Below are positions 58,701-63,664 of a stretch of 64,000 nucleotides of DNA, one piece after another. The DNA lies in contig OX442314.1 of assembly GCA_949358305.1 (NCBI GenBank), forward strand, positions 496,001 to 560,000, in the 5' to 3' direction. Under the pieces are notes generated by a model, which did not search any database, had not been told where the DNA came from, and saw only the letters and a program-made list of their open reading frames with translations. This stretch comes from Strigamia acuminata. Lineage: Eukaryota > Arthropoda > Chilopoda > Geophilomorpha > Linotaeniidae. A program made the translations under genes and the position numbers. Positions within the stretch are counted from its first letter, which is position 1. Each line of letters opens with the position of its first letter.

Positions 58701-61700
58701 TGGCTTTCCTTTCCCTTGTTTTCGATCGAACAAGATTTTTCAATTGTAAAAACTAAAGCTCAAGAGATGGACTGGGTGGCTTGTTGATCTTTAATAGTGA
58801 ATATTCAACCAAACCAGAGAAATCTGTCAAGTCTTTTGCATCTGCTGTTCAAGCGTACTTAGCAACTACTTCAACTTTCTCTGCAAAGACCAGATGCTCA
58901 GTTTAACCTCATTATAGTGCCACGTGTTACAGAGGGAGAGAGAGGACTTGTCAGACCAGAAACACAAGACAACATGCAAGTAAAAGTGACCCCCAACCTA
59001 AACCTTAACTACTGATGGAGTTGTTGGTTAAGAAGTTACAACTTGCAACAAAGCTACAGTAATACACAGTATGTCTCTCTGGAGTTTTCAAAGCTAGTCT
59101 TGTCAGAAATGTGACCTACACAGTAAAACTAACTTGCTCAAGCAGTTTTTTCTTGTGGTGAACTTATTTTCTTTGCTTTTATCAAACAAAACAATTGAAT
59201 TTAACTCTTAGGCCTATTTCCTCTCTTTTTTTAGGTGGACACAGAAGCAAGTTTGCAAATGATAAAGTGGTATTTCCTGCTACACTAGCAAGTAAGTTGA
59301 TCTAATATGGAATAGAAAATATTGTAGATGAAGTTTTTTCAAACTTTTTACCATTGCGACTCATTTTTAAGAATGGCGATCTTCCGCACCCCACTTCGTT
59401 ATCAATGCATTAAATTTTTCCTATCCTGCAAAATTCATCACTTTGGGGTCTTACAATAGCTACAAATCTCCATTTTTGGGAGTTTTGGTTGGTTTTTGGA
59501 GGATTTTGGGTTGTTTTTGTAGATTTTGAGAAATTTTTGTGAGTATTTTGAAGCTTTTGCTAGTCTGCGGTGTATTGCAACCGTAAGTTGGAATTGGAAT
59601 TGACAAAAATTGAAAGAAAAATTAAAAACAAATTTTGTAAACAAAAAATTTGGGCGACGAAGTGATAGAACATCGTTGCACCCCACCAAAAATCAGCTCG
59701 TGTCCCACAGTTTGAGAAGCACTGTTGTAGATTATGTTAATTACATTATGCAATCACCGTCCTATGGGATTGCTTTTGTGCACCCCGTTGTTCATTGTTT
59801 TCAATGCTTCTCGGTGAAATTAGGGTGCATTAATGTGCACTGTGCGGTTGCAACGCTCTATCCTATACCTCGAGCCGGCAGCACATTTTCAAACTGCAGG
59901 CGCTCTTGAAACTATTGATGCATTAGTCATTCCTGGCCACAAAATCAGCACAGGGATTCCTGAAGCGCCTGCAGTTACAGTTAGTAAATGTGCAAGTCGG
60001 CCGTGACATATACTACGTTTACATGCACTGAATATTTTGAGTGGTGAATAATTTGAGTGGTGAAAAAATCAAATTGTTGTGTTTACATGCAGAAAATAAT
60101 TTGTTATCACGTTTGTATTTCGAACAATGGGGAAGTGCTGGTAGCGTTGGACGCATGCGCAATAAAAATAGTTCACTCGAATTAAACAACCTTCTGCGAG
60201 GGATTATTCATTACTCGAATAATCCTTGTCATCTCTGTTTACATGACAGTTGTGCACACGGAATATTTCATCTCACTCGAAATATTCCATGCATGTAAAC
60301 ATAGTAATAGTGACATTGGAATCGTCATGTTTTAACACCTAATTTGTGTTTTTACCGTGACGAATGTGCAATTTTGCAAAATATTTTGCGAACCTAAAGG
60401 CTCGTTTACATTGTTGCGAAATTGCGTTCGAATTGATACGAACGCGACAATTTCGCGCGTGAAAGTTTGTGTGGCAACCCTTCGCACGCGAAATTTCAGA
60501 GTAGACCTGAGGTCTACTTTTTGGCTTCGCTTGGAAAGTTTGCACGCGTTGGCCAATGACAGACGAGATAGCGTATGTCGTCACCAACTTCACAATTGAT
60601 TCAAAATGGCAGCACCACGTTGGACAAGTGAAACGAGACTTCACTTCATCACTTCTCTTTGCTTCATTGAGAACATGAGAAGCAAATCTTTTCATGTGAA
60701 TCTTTGGGCGCGACCATTTCGCGTGCTAAATTTCGCAACAATGTAAACTAGCCTTAAGAGGTGCCAGAGTGAAAAGGTTGAGAATCATCGGTTCTTAACT
60801 CTTGACTTTTAAAATAAAAGTATTGTTTTGAGCTAATTTTTTTACTGGTGTCACTTAAGACATTTTTCTCAAGTGGCGTTGCACCCCCAGGGAGTGTGTG
60901 CACGTGCACGTGCACCACCGGTGAATGAAGAAGTGCCGGTCTAATAAATGTAGGCACATTTTGTCTAGACATTTTTAGCACTTAATGTAGTTTTGATGAA
61001 AATGTTGGTTAATTAAGTCGCTCAGCTGTAATTAGTAATTACGCTCGACGTGTGAAATGTCAGGAAAATTAAACGTAAAAGAAGTAAATGTTTAACAAGA
61101 AAAATGGTCGATCGATAAGAATTTTAAGGAACGTGTCGCTCGCATCATTTTCGAATTAATAAATGAATGTAGGGAATAAATTCATGCTAATATGTGCCGT
61201 AACTTTGGAAATTAGACACATGTTGTTGACATTGGTTTTCTTCGACAACTCATTTGATTATTCATTATTCCAATGAGGATGCGGCATTTCAATAAGATTT
61301 GAAAAGATATTTATGGAAATTGTTTTTCTCAAATTTTTCTCAAATTGATTAGTTGGGTACATCAGTGACATAACTGAGTTCAGCGTTTCCCAAACTATGA
61401 GGCGTGCCTAACTGGTGGAGCGCACCCATCACGCATGCCTAAATAGGACAAGCTTTTTTTGCAAACTTATGTAAAATTTTATGCAAAATTATATAAAATT
61501 ATATAAAATTTTAAGCAAAACTGTATAAAATTTCTTTTTTTCTTTTTAGTAGTTCATTTTTGAAAAATTTAATGATCAATATATGAAGTGGGGCACGGAA
61601 GATCGCCTTGCTTAAAAATGGGTCGCGATGCTAAAAAGTTTGGAAACCCCCGACTTAGTTTAACACTTAGCGATGCCTTAGCAAGAATTACTTGTGTTTG

Positions 61701-63631
61701 ACTTGTTGTGATTGTTATTAGGATTTAAATTTGAGACGTGTGGAGCAAAAGGACGTTTTGGTCCCACTGGTGCAATGTGCAACAATACATACTCAAGATC
61801 GGGCTTAGCGGTGGACGTAGTGGAAGGAAGAAACATGAGTGGGATTCAACTGTGGACGGTTAACAAGACAGGATTTTACAGGTGAAGGATGAAATGAAAG
61901 CATCAAAGTACAGTCGAAACTCTTTATAAGAAATTGAATGGTGTTATTTTTACTTTCGCTGATTTATGATGCTTTACAACATAAATCAGCGAACGTGGCC
62001 TTTTTCTTAATAAGTAATTTAAAAAAAGAGAGAATTAACCTAGAACGACTGAAACCGGTCATTTTGACCGGTTGAAATAGCATGAACGATACACAATATA
62101 TGAACAATACATGCATAATATGTGCGTACAATGTTTTGGCGTCAAATTGAGTTGATTTAAATTCAGAACATTTCAGAAGAAATTCAGCCATTGTAGTGAG
62201 GTGTTGTTAGTAATACTAGATCCAGTCAATCTACCGGGTGACCTAAATAAAACAGGCCCAACTATACAAGGAGGGTTACTAAGGGTGTCTCAAAAAATGT
62301 ATACACTGTTGAATTAATTATACATTAGTTATTAGTTTCTGGTGAACTTTTTTCTGTTCTTTCGTTCGATGTTTAGTTTTTGACAATCGGAGATTTTGTT
62401 CTCAAGGTATTTGCGATTTTAATCAATTTTTGTCCCAATTTGCCAAGTTTGATTGCACTAGTCATTTCTGAATTTCAGATTTTGTGCTACTTTTTGAATC
62501 TTCAGCAGTACTTTTGTGGATTTCTTCAGATGTATCAGTATGAGATCATGCAAAATTTTGCTAGAATTTGAAAGATCTTGTGAAATTTTGCTATGTAGAT
62601 TTTGGTAAATTTTGCTATGTAAATTTTGTTAAATTTTGCTGTGTACATTTTGTTAAATTTTGTGAGATTTTACCTAAAGTAAAGTGATATGGTACCACAA
62701 AATCGAGAGTAAAATTGATTAAAATTGCAAATATCTCGTGAACGAAAGTTCGGAGAGGAATAAACTGACCAAGAAACGTTAATTAAACAACACTGCCCAG
62801 CTTCTGTGTGTGACAGGACGGTTGCCGGTGTAGCGTGCCTAACAGCACTGCCACACAGTGAGATAGGTGACCCCACCCCCAGACAACGAATTAAAGGTCA
62901 AAACCCAACAATCTGGAGTCCCTGTCTCGTTATTACGCGAGTATGCGTCCCTCCCATTGTAGTAAATCCCCATACTGCATTGGGTAAGACCATATCCAGT
63001 CAAAATTGATGTATACTGTATTTAATTGAACAGTGTGATCGCGCAAGGAGCTGGAGGTGGCAAAGGGGCGCGCACCGCGCACACGAGTCACGGCGCTCGG
63101 GTTCACGCCGTGTTGAAATGGCGCTCGGGCGACGCCATCCACATCCTGGTCGGCCAAGAAGGGTCCAGCACGTGCCAATGGGTGAGAAAAAGGCTTAAAA
63201 ATAATGTTGGCTTTGAGCCGTTGACTGTTTGTTTGCATTTGCATTGACTTTTGCAGGGACATTGCTCGCAGCCGTTGACGCAGCAGGAGTCGGGCATCCG
63301 GGGATTGGCGCACCTGAAGGCGGCCAATGCGATGAATCGAGGGAGCGGAGGTGGCGGAGGTGGAGCCACTTATGTTTTCCAGGTGCGATGGAATTAACGC
63401 GCCCAATCGCTCGATTGGGGCAATAAACGAGCGGTATGAGCGCAGCGTTTATGACCTGTGTAATTAATGGACAGATGGACGATAGTGGACGTGCGCGCCC
63501 GCTGCTCGTGGCTGCAGGTGGCGGTGGTTTCTCGCTCGATGACCCGATGCCGGAGACCGTTAATCCGGACGCGAGGGCACGGAATACAAGCGCGCTTCCG
63601 AGGGCTGGAACGGGGCCCAGGAATGGAGCGG
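16560..63631 (+). CDS. ALK: ALK/LTK-family receptor tyrosine kinase, extracellular part (3' end beyond window)
   Basis: Fourteen exons chain in one frame: 16560-16773, 18803-19013, 35165-35292, 35369-35500, 35563-35721, 36607-36740, 36817-36986, 43688-43782, 43863-43892, 59235-59291, 61722-61881, 63034-63181, 63257-63382, 63475-63631 (640 codons so far). Order: signal peptide, MAM, LDLa with six Cys, second MAM, linker, then the glycine-rich domain (FETCGAKGRFGPTG, IHILVGQEG, GGGGGGATYVF, LLVAAGGGG). MAM-LDLa-MAM plus this glycine-rich fold is specific to ALK. The receptor sits in the plasma membrane; known ligands are Jeb (binding via LDLa) in flies and ALKAL in vertebrates. The EGF-like, membrane and kinase parts should follow downstream. 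Compared with human ALK there is no long N-terminal region before MAM1, as in invertebrate forms. Exon 10 (57 nt) rests on phase and splice sites only. Confidence 0.93.
16774..18802 (+). other. ALK: ALK intron 1
   Basis: Contains a ~22-bp degenerate minisatellite (16925-17470: TTTTTGACCAGATTTTGGTG variants). A GC-richer stretch at 18180-18560 has a 37-codon frame behind a strong gccaccATG at 18254, which I do not call a gene. Confidence 0.6.
18803..19013 (+). CDS. ALK: ALK exon 2: MAM1 middle
   Basis: It begins GHFLYLPGS and contains RTCRLIFYEH and AIKVVVVE, beta-strands of the MAM sandwich. Phases 1 and 2. Donor CAG|gtttgt is weak at +3 to +5. Confidence 0.9.
19266..19375 (+). repeat. Outer subterminal CCGAATC repeats, left arm
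   Basis: About a dozen copies of CCGAATCYYTC-like 10-11-mers just inside the outer end. The mirror is at 34662-34771. Likely transposase-binding sites, by analogy with other DNA transposons. Confidence 0.7.
19560..19720 (+). promoter_or_regulatory. Transposon's own CpG promoter with NRF1 site and 5' exon
   Basis: A CpG-dense stretch with the perfect NRF1 palindrome TGCGCATGCGCA at 19590-19601 is followed by a likely non-coding exon ending TTAAAG|gtaaga at 19715. An acceptor tttgcttcag at 20758 leads into the transposase ATG at 20780. Mirrored at 34317-34477. Confidence 0.55.
20405..20737 (+). mobile_element. MITE-like insert with minisatellite in the transposon's 5' intron
   Basis: Its right end, GCAAAAATAGCAGCTTTA, and adjacent GCTTTCCGGCTACAATTACG match the end of the MITE at 37168-37722. 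The interior is tandem AAAAATTCATTTTTTGGACG. Mirrored at 33300-33632, so it was present before the palindrome formed. Confidence 0.6.
23702..23903 (-). repeat. copia 3' LTR
   Basis: 202 bp, TG…CA ends; 3' LTR relative to the minus-strand coding direction. Confidence 0.97.
23904..23915 (-). other. copia polypurine tract
   Basis: AAGAGGGGGATT on the minus strand, immediately before the 3' LTR. Confidence 0.8.
23967..28499 (-). CDS. copia gag-pol polyprotein, intact, 1510 residues
   Basis: One frame without stops. Ser/Glu-rich N-terminus (1-60); gag (LTDSNYALWACRLEDRL, ~70-87); two CCHC knuckles (CYNCSGKGHYKKDC and CYNCGRMGHMSADC, ~274-307); aspartic protease WTSDSGATSHI (~420); GAG-pre-integrase HQRMGHVNF; integrase with HVDLMGPL (~622), RSDNGGEF and PESNGIVERQNR (~718); reverse transcriptase with VRLHDVKTAYLNA and GLHVDDML (~1199); RNase H with VFTDASWD (~1360) and TTESELEA. 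The gene order integrase-before-RT defines copia. Gag and pol are fused, so the ratio of products must be set by splicing or processing. All key residues appear present, suggesting a recently active element. Confidence 0.97.
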   Translation of the reverse strand: MNFWKQQGIGEENIKLPSSEEESTESSEEENTDSSESRNTQNSTLSESSDSSDSEHKMAPPNDNRGGIPALTDSNYALWACRLEDRLRGKKLWKSVILEDEPPQSQVKGDDADKKWNAYDDMNAKAKMIMIDNMCESKQMIYMHERNAKTLWEQIKTDMQSTAERTKLEAHHEVTHIKMEKNENIDEYCNRAQGLRQCFLQAGGKMEETELIFHIKNGLRREFQNAREALNFQTDIKMADLRSGLKLCEGEKQNNERKPTENVHKAREFKNIVCYNCSGKGHYKKDCRSRPKCYNCGRMGHMSADCRDEKKTENNASRGRGRGRGTSGHRGKGKGPKENLMTAREIKTEHICDEIEEKIWKTEFKRDRDGELIPRKSLVSTGRKIKVYHCEKNKNGTKMERTLMVREKTTETETNEQQIEWTSDSGATSHITRERDWLMNARDDCREIETASGVTNTEAIGDIRVSQDEGKIETLLTNVLYIPNITENLLSVPKMTDKGFIVVYDKEKVRIAHENEMKMTCNKYAMFGERIGDRYVIKTQLMPRERGLIAHEKIKTWHQRMGHVNFGAISEMKTKNIVRGIECKDREEGQICDVCITSKLTRKTHKTITDRQSKTVLELIHVDLMGPLKPKTPTGKKYIMIMVDDFSRKINISLLERKNGAEEAIKTQIEKWERQKEKKVKFLRSDNGGEFTSDGFEHWLNERGIHHQLTTAFTPESNGIVERQNRTIMEMIRCLLKDSELPKYFWGEAALTAMKIRNHCVTKIHGLTPEEVWSDYKPSVAYFKKFGCTAYMLRKGHRKKLEDKCSVGIFIGYATNRKAYRIYDFKKNKVHETSDVKFDETTKGMHKWKNKGEIAETNTPRVDDSSEEEDEETIDLSTDEKEVINEQKEPDLEEGSNGDRIVSSENEEEIQEENTEIQNAEHENEGNVMMPNDDEQNTTNNENHEKGKRGRPKGTTKEEMQRKHEIEKNKKEEALKKQGVRRSERIKEKGFVLTTHEIQIPKTYKEAMNSDQKDKWIEAMGEEMMEMKRLGVWKLEKREKARKTIKCKWIYKVKPNEDGTEGRYRARLVANGCAQTYGVDVEETYSPVIRIESVRFIFAFAAKRGKRVRLHDVKTAYLNAKLKEKIWMEQPDGFKEKGREDEVCFLIRSIYGLKQSGRTWNELIDKILKSTGLQQSKDDECLYYIFVEVEYMIIGLHVDDMLTVASDITYENKILEKLRKAVNLVTIGDAKVVLGMQLDQLEGRIVVHQQAYLQNLLKMYNMDKCNPAKSPGEPNQNIDECAESEKVDAKAYQELLGRLLYLATHTRPDISFTLGNLSRYNQEPRQIHEDGLKRVIRYLKGTAEYGLTYGSEGKELEVFTDASWDKTPDSKSYSGVLILYGKDLIHWKSKKQSFVAQSTTESELEAFTEGVKESMWYRNLIEDISKNELQGKGKIYCDSLNVITMMTEGTHKMRTKFLNRRVNLAKDLIKNEGLEAVHVPGEEQLADFLTKNLSGVKIKEVMDILMNNDI
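28595..28606 (-). other. copia primer-binding site (initiator tRNA-Met)
   Basis: On the minus strand TGGTAGCAGAGG directly abuts the 5' LTR and is complementary to the usual 3' end of eukaryotic initiator tRNA-Met. Confidence 0.85.
28607..28808 (-). repeat. copia 5' LTR
   Basis: 202 bp, one substitution from the other LTR. It should hold the promoter for the minus-strand transcript. Confidence 0.97.
29275..29516 (+). repeat. Inner subterminal CCGAATC repeats, left arm
   Basis: More than 20 units of CCGAATCCCAT or CCGAATCTTT. The mirror is at 29633-29874. Confidence 0.85.
29546..29603. other. 58-bp loop of the giant palindrome
   Basis: Unpaired sequence between the inner ends, including GTTTGATCTTCG at the left and GAGCGCACGT at the right. 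The outer right flank starts ATCAAAC, the complement of GTTTGAT, and the outer left flank ends in ACGTGCGC, the complement-like partner of GCGCACGT. Confidence 0.8.
29604..34796 (-). mobile_element. Right transposon copy, intact
   Basis: Reverse-complement twin of the left copy without the copia insertion. 5193 bp, with terminal CGAGGGG ends, subterminal repeats, an internal CpG-rich promoter and an uninterrupted transposase gene. Confidence 0.85.
30008..33257 (-). CDS. Transposase of unassigned superfamily, intact, 1061 residues
   Basis: Exons 33257-32345 and 32280-30008 join across a 64-base intron (ATAG|gtaatg … attgcag|AAATG). Start MSDGTVWQFATEND. Residues ~1-300: charged region with a C-x2-C … H-x4-C finger (CLMCNGK … ATRHLEKC), BED-like, presumably DNA-binding. 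Residues ~440-830: RNase-H-fold pattern with acidic residues at WLSEDATRLV (Asp ~483) and GFSADGD (Asp ~594), a conserved IQDTIHIGAKLR block (~648-659), and QCEQLFRIARS (Glu ~824). The C-terminal ~200 residues are basic with acidic patches. The D…D…H…E arrangement recalls P-element and Kolobok-type enzymes, but I cannot assign a superfamily. The catalytic role is inferred. An ATG ahead of this one is absent in frame. Confidence 0.8.
35165..35292 (+). CDS. ALK: ALK exon 3: MAM1 end
   Basis: RWEKVDQRL, FQVVIEFEPG, then the diagnostic MAM ending HLAIDDVRLENCFP. It is separated from exon 2 by the 15.6-kb palindromic insertion. Confidence 0.93.
35369..35500 (+). CDS. ALK: ALK exon 4: LDL-receptor class A module
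   Basis: Six Cys in LDLa spacing, with CIERSHVCD and DCARGEDE (the acidic calcium site). In flies this module is required for Jeb binding. Confidence 0.93.
35563..35721 (+). CDS. ALK: ALK exon 5: MAM2 start
   Basis: CNFEADDDTMCGWSND and DHLDWIRHQG are typical of MAM starts (C-x-FE…CGW…FDW). Confidence 0.93.
35722..36606 (+). other. ALK: ALK intron 5 with 21-bp minisatellite
   Basis: Mostly AT-rich. A repeated phrase 'ATTTGGGCCTGAAATTTRAGTTTTCTTRA' occurs at 35817 and 36178. The array at 36228-36425 has about nine near-perfect copies of AAAAATGCACTTTTTAGAGTT; 21 being a multiple of three, it stays open on both strands but is not coding. Confidence 0.85.
36607..36740 (+). CDS. ALK: ALK exon 6: MAM2
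   Basis: GHFLYLNMK matches the MAM 'G-H/Y-(Y/F)-(L/M)' strand and echoes exon 2. It ends IHSPFFNSCQ|gtaaga, phase 0. Confidence 0.92.
36817..36986 (+). CDS. ALK: ALK exon 7: MAM2
   Basis: VRFAYFMFGMTSGAL is the MAM C-x-L-x-F-x-Y-H-M-x-G strand; LWRKAGKQ and a Trp-containing strand (DDWIRATVPL) follow. Confidence 0.92.
37025..37830. mobile_element. Repeat family 'ATACAACGTTGAC', copy 1, split by a MITE
   Basis: Related copies at 48885-49240 and 58411-58590 share TATACTCYGAACSGAT, RCAACGTTGACCTAATTC and GGAAAAGTAGTTCTG. Inverted ends are present in copies 1 and 2. No coding capacity. Confidence 0.65.
37168..37722. mobile_element. hAT-type MITE with 8-bp target duplication TGATGCTT
   Basis: TGATGCTT flanks it at 37160-37167 and 37723-37730. 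The related copy near 58510 shows the empty site with a single TGATGCTT. Ends AAGCCTGCTATTTTTGCG and CGCAAAAGTAGCAGCTTTAG form the inverted termini. The inside holds a 20-bp minisatellite (37300-37480, TTTGAAGTTTTTAAACAAAA). Confidence 0.9.
38415..38838. mobile_element. pogo/Tigger-like non-autonomous relic
   Basis: Left TTGTTATAACGAACCGCGCTATAACG and right TAACGAGGCTCGACTGT match the element at 57279-57565. Confidence 0.6.
40340..41072. mobile_element. Middle MITE (hAT-type) with target duplication CCGACGTG
   Basis: CCGACGTG flanks it at 40332-40339 and 41073-41080. Ends CAGTGTTGTATC and GAACACTG. Rich in GTTCACG/GAACTAGTTC repeats. A second family member is at 50579-50897. Confidence 0.9.
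40814..40964. mobile_element. Inner perfect hairpin element, 66-bp stem
   Basis: 40814-40879 is the exact reverse complement of 40899-40964 around a 19-base loop, bounded by TATACTC/GAGTATA. It is inserted in the middle MITE and is the youngest layer. Confidence 0.9.
42228..42360. mobile_element. Short inverted-repeat element
   Basis: CTGCATTCAAAAACTAAAAC and TTTTAATTTTTGAATGCAG ends; no coding capacity. Confidence 0.5.
42743..43010. mobile_element. MITE with CCGCATTTACAT termini and nested inverted repeat
   Basis: Outer arms GGCAAATGGCGGACAACAAACATCCCGC (42775) and GCGGGATGTCAGTTGTCCGCCATT (42967) are inverted. An inner pair ATAGTTCAATTTTATTTAACGTTTGATTT / AAATCAAACGTTATATAAAATTGAACTATA is nested. 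A half-copy lies at 39181-39250. Confidence 0.7.
43688..43782 (+). CDS. ALK: ALK exon 8: MAM2 end
   Basis: YRLQFVGSRGLRNHGYIALDD then VTLSPECFG, the standard MAM ending. Carry AG plus C keeps phase after a 6.7-kb intron. Confidence 0.92.
43863..43892 (+). CDS. ALK: ALK exon 9: 30-base linker microexon
   Basis: Encodes VNLTDEEKQ between ttttttttag and gtagga. Its phase fits exons 8 and 10 exactly. The following intron is 15.3 kb. Confidence 0.75.
43918..44300 (+). repeat. ~42-bp minisatellite in ALK intron 9
   Basis: GAGTCTGATGAAATTTATCAAAAATTTGATAAAATTCATTTT repeated, then degenerate TTGACAAAATTTATTGAAATTTCTCA units. Confidence 0.88.
44306..44802. mobile_element. MITE with AAGGGTGCG/CGTACCCTT termini
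   Basis: Inverted ends with dispersed GGATTNGAT/AATCCNATCC interior motifs. No target duplication seen. Confidence 0.55.
46057..46220. mobile_element. Tc1/mariner-type MITE
   Basis: TA target at both ends (46055-56, 46221-22). Termini GAGTCGTGTTCAAAAAAACTGGACC / CTAGTTTTTTTGAACACGACTG, with CTTCACTCT/AGAGTGAAG continuing the stem. Confidence 0.8.
46348..46772. mobile_element. MITE with ATACTCTTGTTGAGCTCAAGAA-type ends
   Basis: AACTATACTCTTGTTGAGCTC…CCCCAAATCCCATTGGTCGAGCC is inverted at 46717-46772 (GGCTCGACCAATGGGATTTGGGGG…). Related in layout to the hairpin at 40814 (both ATACTC ends and a CCCATTGG core). Confidence 0.7.
48885..49240. mobile_element. Repeat family 'ATACAACGTTGAC', copy 2
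   Basis: CCGGATTACGCCTAACTGTGG…GGAAAAGTAGTTCTG at the left and GGCTACTTTTTTGTGCCACC…GGACAACGTTGTATCGG at the right. Confidence 0.6.
50579..50897. mobile_element. hAT-type MITE, second member of the CAGTGTTGTATC family
   Basis: CAGTGTTGTATCGAACGCGAAC at the left and GAACAAGATACAACACTG at the right; the interior is rich in GTTCACG and CGTGAAC. Flanks do not show a clean 8-bp duplication. Confidence 0.8.
51984..52222. mobile_element. Partial MITE related to 40313-41345
   Basis: Shares GCAGTGGCTA, AACCAATCACAGTGCGTCATGAAAATAATACGTTCACG and the TTTAGCTTCTTTTTTTCTTA interior. Confidence 0.65.
52538..52771 (+). other. GC-rich 77-codon open frame inside ALK intron 9
   Basis: acaaATGG start. Product MVGTLRVWAVSLKNRWEDLL… is rich in Trp and charged residues (RWRSWAVRMADGES, then TSAWEE). 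GC content stands out from its AT-rich surroundings. No splice signals place it in ALK, and no family is recognised. Either a small intronic gene or a retrocopy fragment. Confidence 0.3.
53358..53475. repeat. Inverted repeat next to the tRNA-like sequence
   Basis: TATTTTTAGCAGGAAAGTTAATGTTTGTTATTTTATA is inverted after ~45 bases as TATAAAATAACAAACATTAATATTACTGCTAAAAATA. Confidence 0.7.
53505..53585 (-). ncRNA. tRNA-like sequence (tRNA pseudogene or SINE head)
   Basis: On the minus strand a box A (TGGCTCAGTGG) and box B (GGTTCAAATCC) stand at tRNA spacing, with a 5-bp T-stem (ACAGG…CCTGT) and a TTTTT terminator just downstream. The acceptor stem does not pair, so it is not a functional tRNA. 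Confidence 0.6.
54701..55123. mobile_element. MITE with AGGTGCATTCCAAAAC termini
   Basis: AGGTGCATTCCAAAACTCCCGTTTCAG at the left and CTGAAACGCCTAACACTGGGTTTTGGAATGCACTT at the right; GC-richer near the ends. Confidence 0.7.
55221..55246 (+). repeat. Interstitial (TTAGG)n
   Basis: Five tandem TTAGG units, the arthropod telomere repeat. Too short to prove the host lineage. Confidence 0.8.
55657..57276 (-). mobile_element. Degraded Tc1/mariner transposon
   Basis: 1620 bp with TA target duplications (55655-56, 57277-78) and ~200-bp inverted ends starting CTAGTGGAAAGCATAAGTTTGG. The minus strand keeps transposase remains: a KRSGRPLKST hinge near 56760, WVCISSKGPGQLTFIEE then NAGKYQQILKE near 56330, QDRAPFHMAK near 56220 (holding the second catalytic Asp), and PDMNPMENI near 56130. 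Several stops and frameshifts disable it. Confidence 0.92.
57279..57565. mobile_element. pogo/Tigger-like MITE sharing the Tc1 element's TA
   Basis: Starts CAGTCGCAACTCTTTATAACGAA and ends TAACGAGGCTCGACTG, with TA on each side (57277-78, 57566-67). A lone left end recurs at 61912 (CAGTCGAAACTCTTTATAA). Confidence 0.8.
58411..58590. mobile_element. Repeat family 'ATACAACGTTGAC', copy 3 (empty-site copy)
   Basis: Truncated copy retaining AAGCATCACCTTTGACAATG, the uninterrupted target of the MITE at 37168. Confidence 0.7.
59235..59291 (+). CDS. ALK: ALK exon 10: linker
   Basis: GGHRSKFANDKVVFPATLA, between tttttttag and gtaagt. Phase fits exons 9 and 11. No domain signature, so moderate certainty. 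Confidence 0.65.
59330..59724. mobile_element. hAT-type MITE with target duplication TTGTAGAT
   Basis: TTGTAGAT at 59322-59329 and 59725-59732. The right end CCACAGTTTGAGAAGCACTG is a typical hAT (Charlie-like) terminus; the left end is GAAGTTTTTTCAAACTTTTT. It sits 38 bases after ALK exon 10. Confidence 0.88.
60013..60304. mobile_element. MITE with CTACGTTTACATGCA termini
   Basis: CTACGTTTACATGCACTGAATATTT and AAATATTCCATGCATGTAAACATAG are inverted; TA on both sides. Confidence 0.8.
60398..60755. mobile_element. MITE with GTTTACATTGTTGCGAAATT termini
   Basis: AAAGGCTCGTTTACATTGTTGCGAAATT and AAATTTCGCAACAATGTAAACTAGCCTTAA are inverted; GC-rich interior with many GCG. Confidence 0.8.
61382..61652. 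mobile_element. hAT-type MITE relic
   Basis: CAGCGTTTCCCAAACT and AGTTTGGAAACCCCC ends. The interior GGAAGATCGCC…TGGGTCGCGATG echoes the 59330 element in inverse orientation. Confidence 0.65.
61722..61881 (+). CDS. ALK: ALK exon 11: start of glycine-rich domain
   Basis: FKFETCGAKGRFGPTGAMC, then GIQLWTVNKTGFY, matching the ALK TCGA-x-G-x-x-GP…CN…GIQ-W pattern. Confidence 0.93.
61882..63033 (+). other. ALK: ALK intron 11
   Basis: AT-rich; a pogo-like end lies just before it (61912 is inside). A short ~24-bp repeat TTTTGCTATGTAGATTTTGGTAAA runs at 62580-62665. No gene. Confidence 0.5.
63034..63181 (+). CDS. ALK: ALK exon 12: glycine-rich domain
   Basis: GAGGGKGARTAHTSHGARV and DAIHILVGQEGSSTCQW, as in the ligand-binding glycine-rich fold of ALK/LTK. 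Confidence 0.93.
63257..63382 (+). CDS. ALK: ALK exon 13: glycine-rich domain
   Basis: NRGSGGGGGGATYVF is the family's hallmark polyglycine strand. Phase 0 at both ends. Confidence 0.93.
63475..63631 (+). CDS. ALK: ALK exon 14: glycine-rich domain
   Basis: RARPLLVAAGGGGFSLDD, corresponding to the P-L-(I/V)-(I/V)-AAGGGG block. Donor GCGG|gtaagt. Confidence 0.9.
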
Positions 63632-63664
63632 GTAAGTCAATTATTACTCTGTATTTATGCATTA

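Larger units (their letters stand above)
43893..59234 (+). other. ALK: ALK intron 9 (15.3 kb)
   Basis: No ALK exon is seen. Starts with a minisatellite (43918-44300) and then holds the elements listed separately (44306, 46057, 46348, 48885, 50579, 51984, 53505, 54701, 55657, 57279, 58411). Stretches 47000-48800 and 49280-50500 show no recognised feature except a short palindrome at 47425-47510. Confidence 0.6.
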
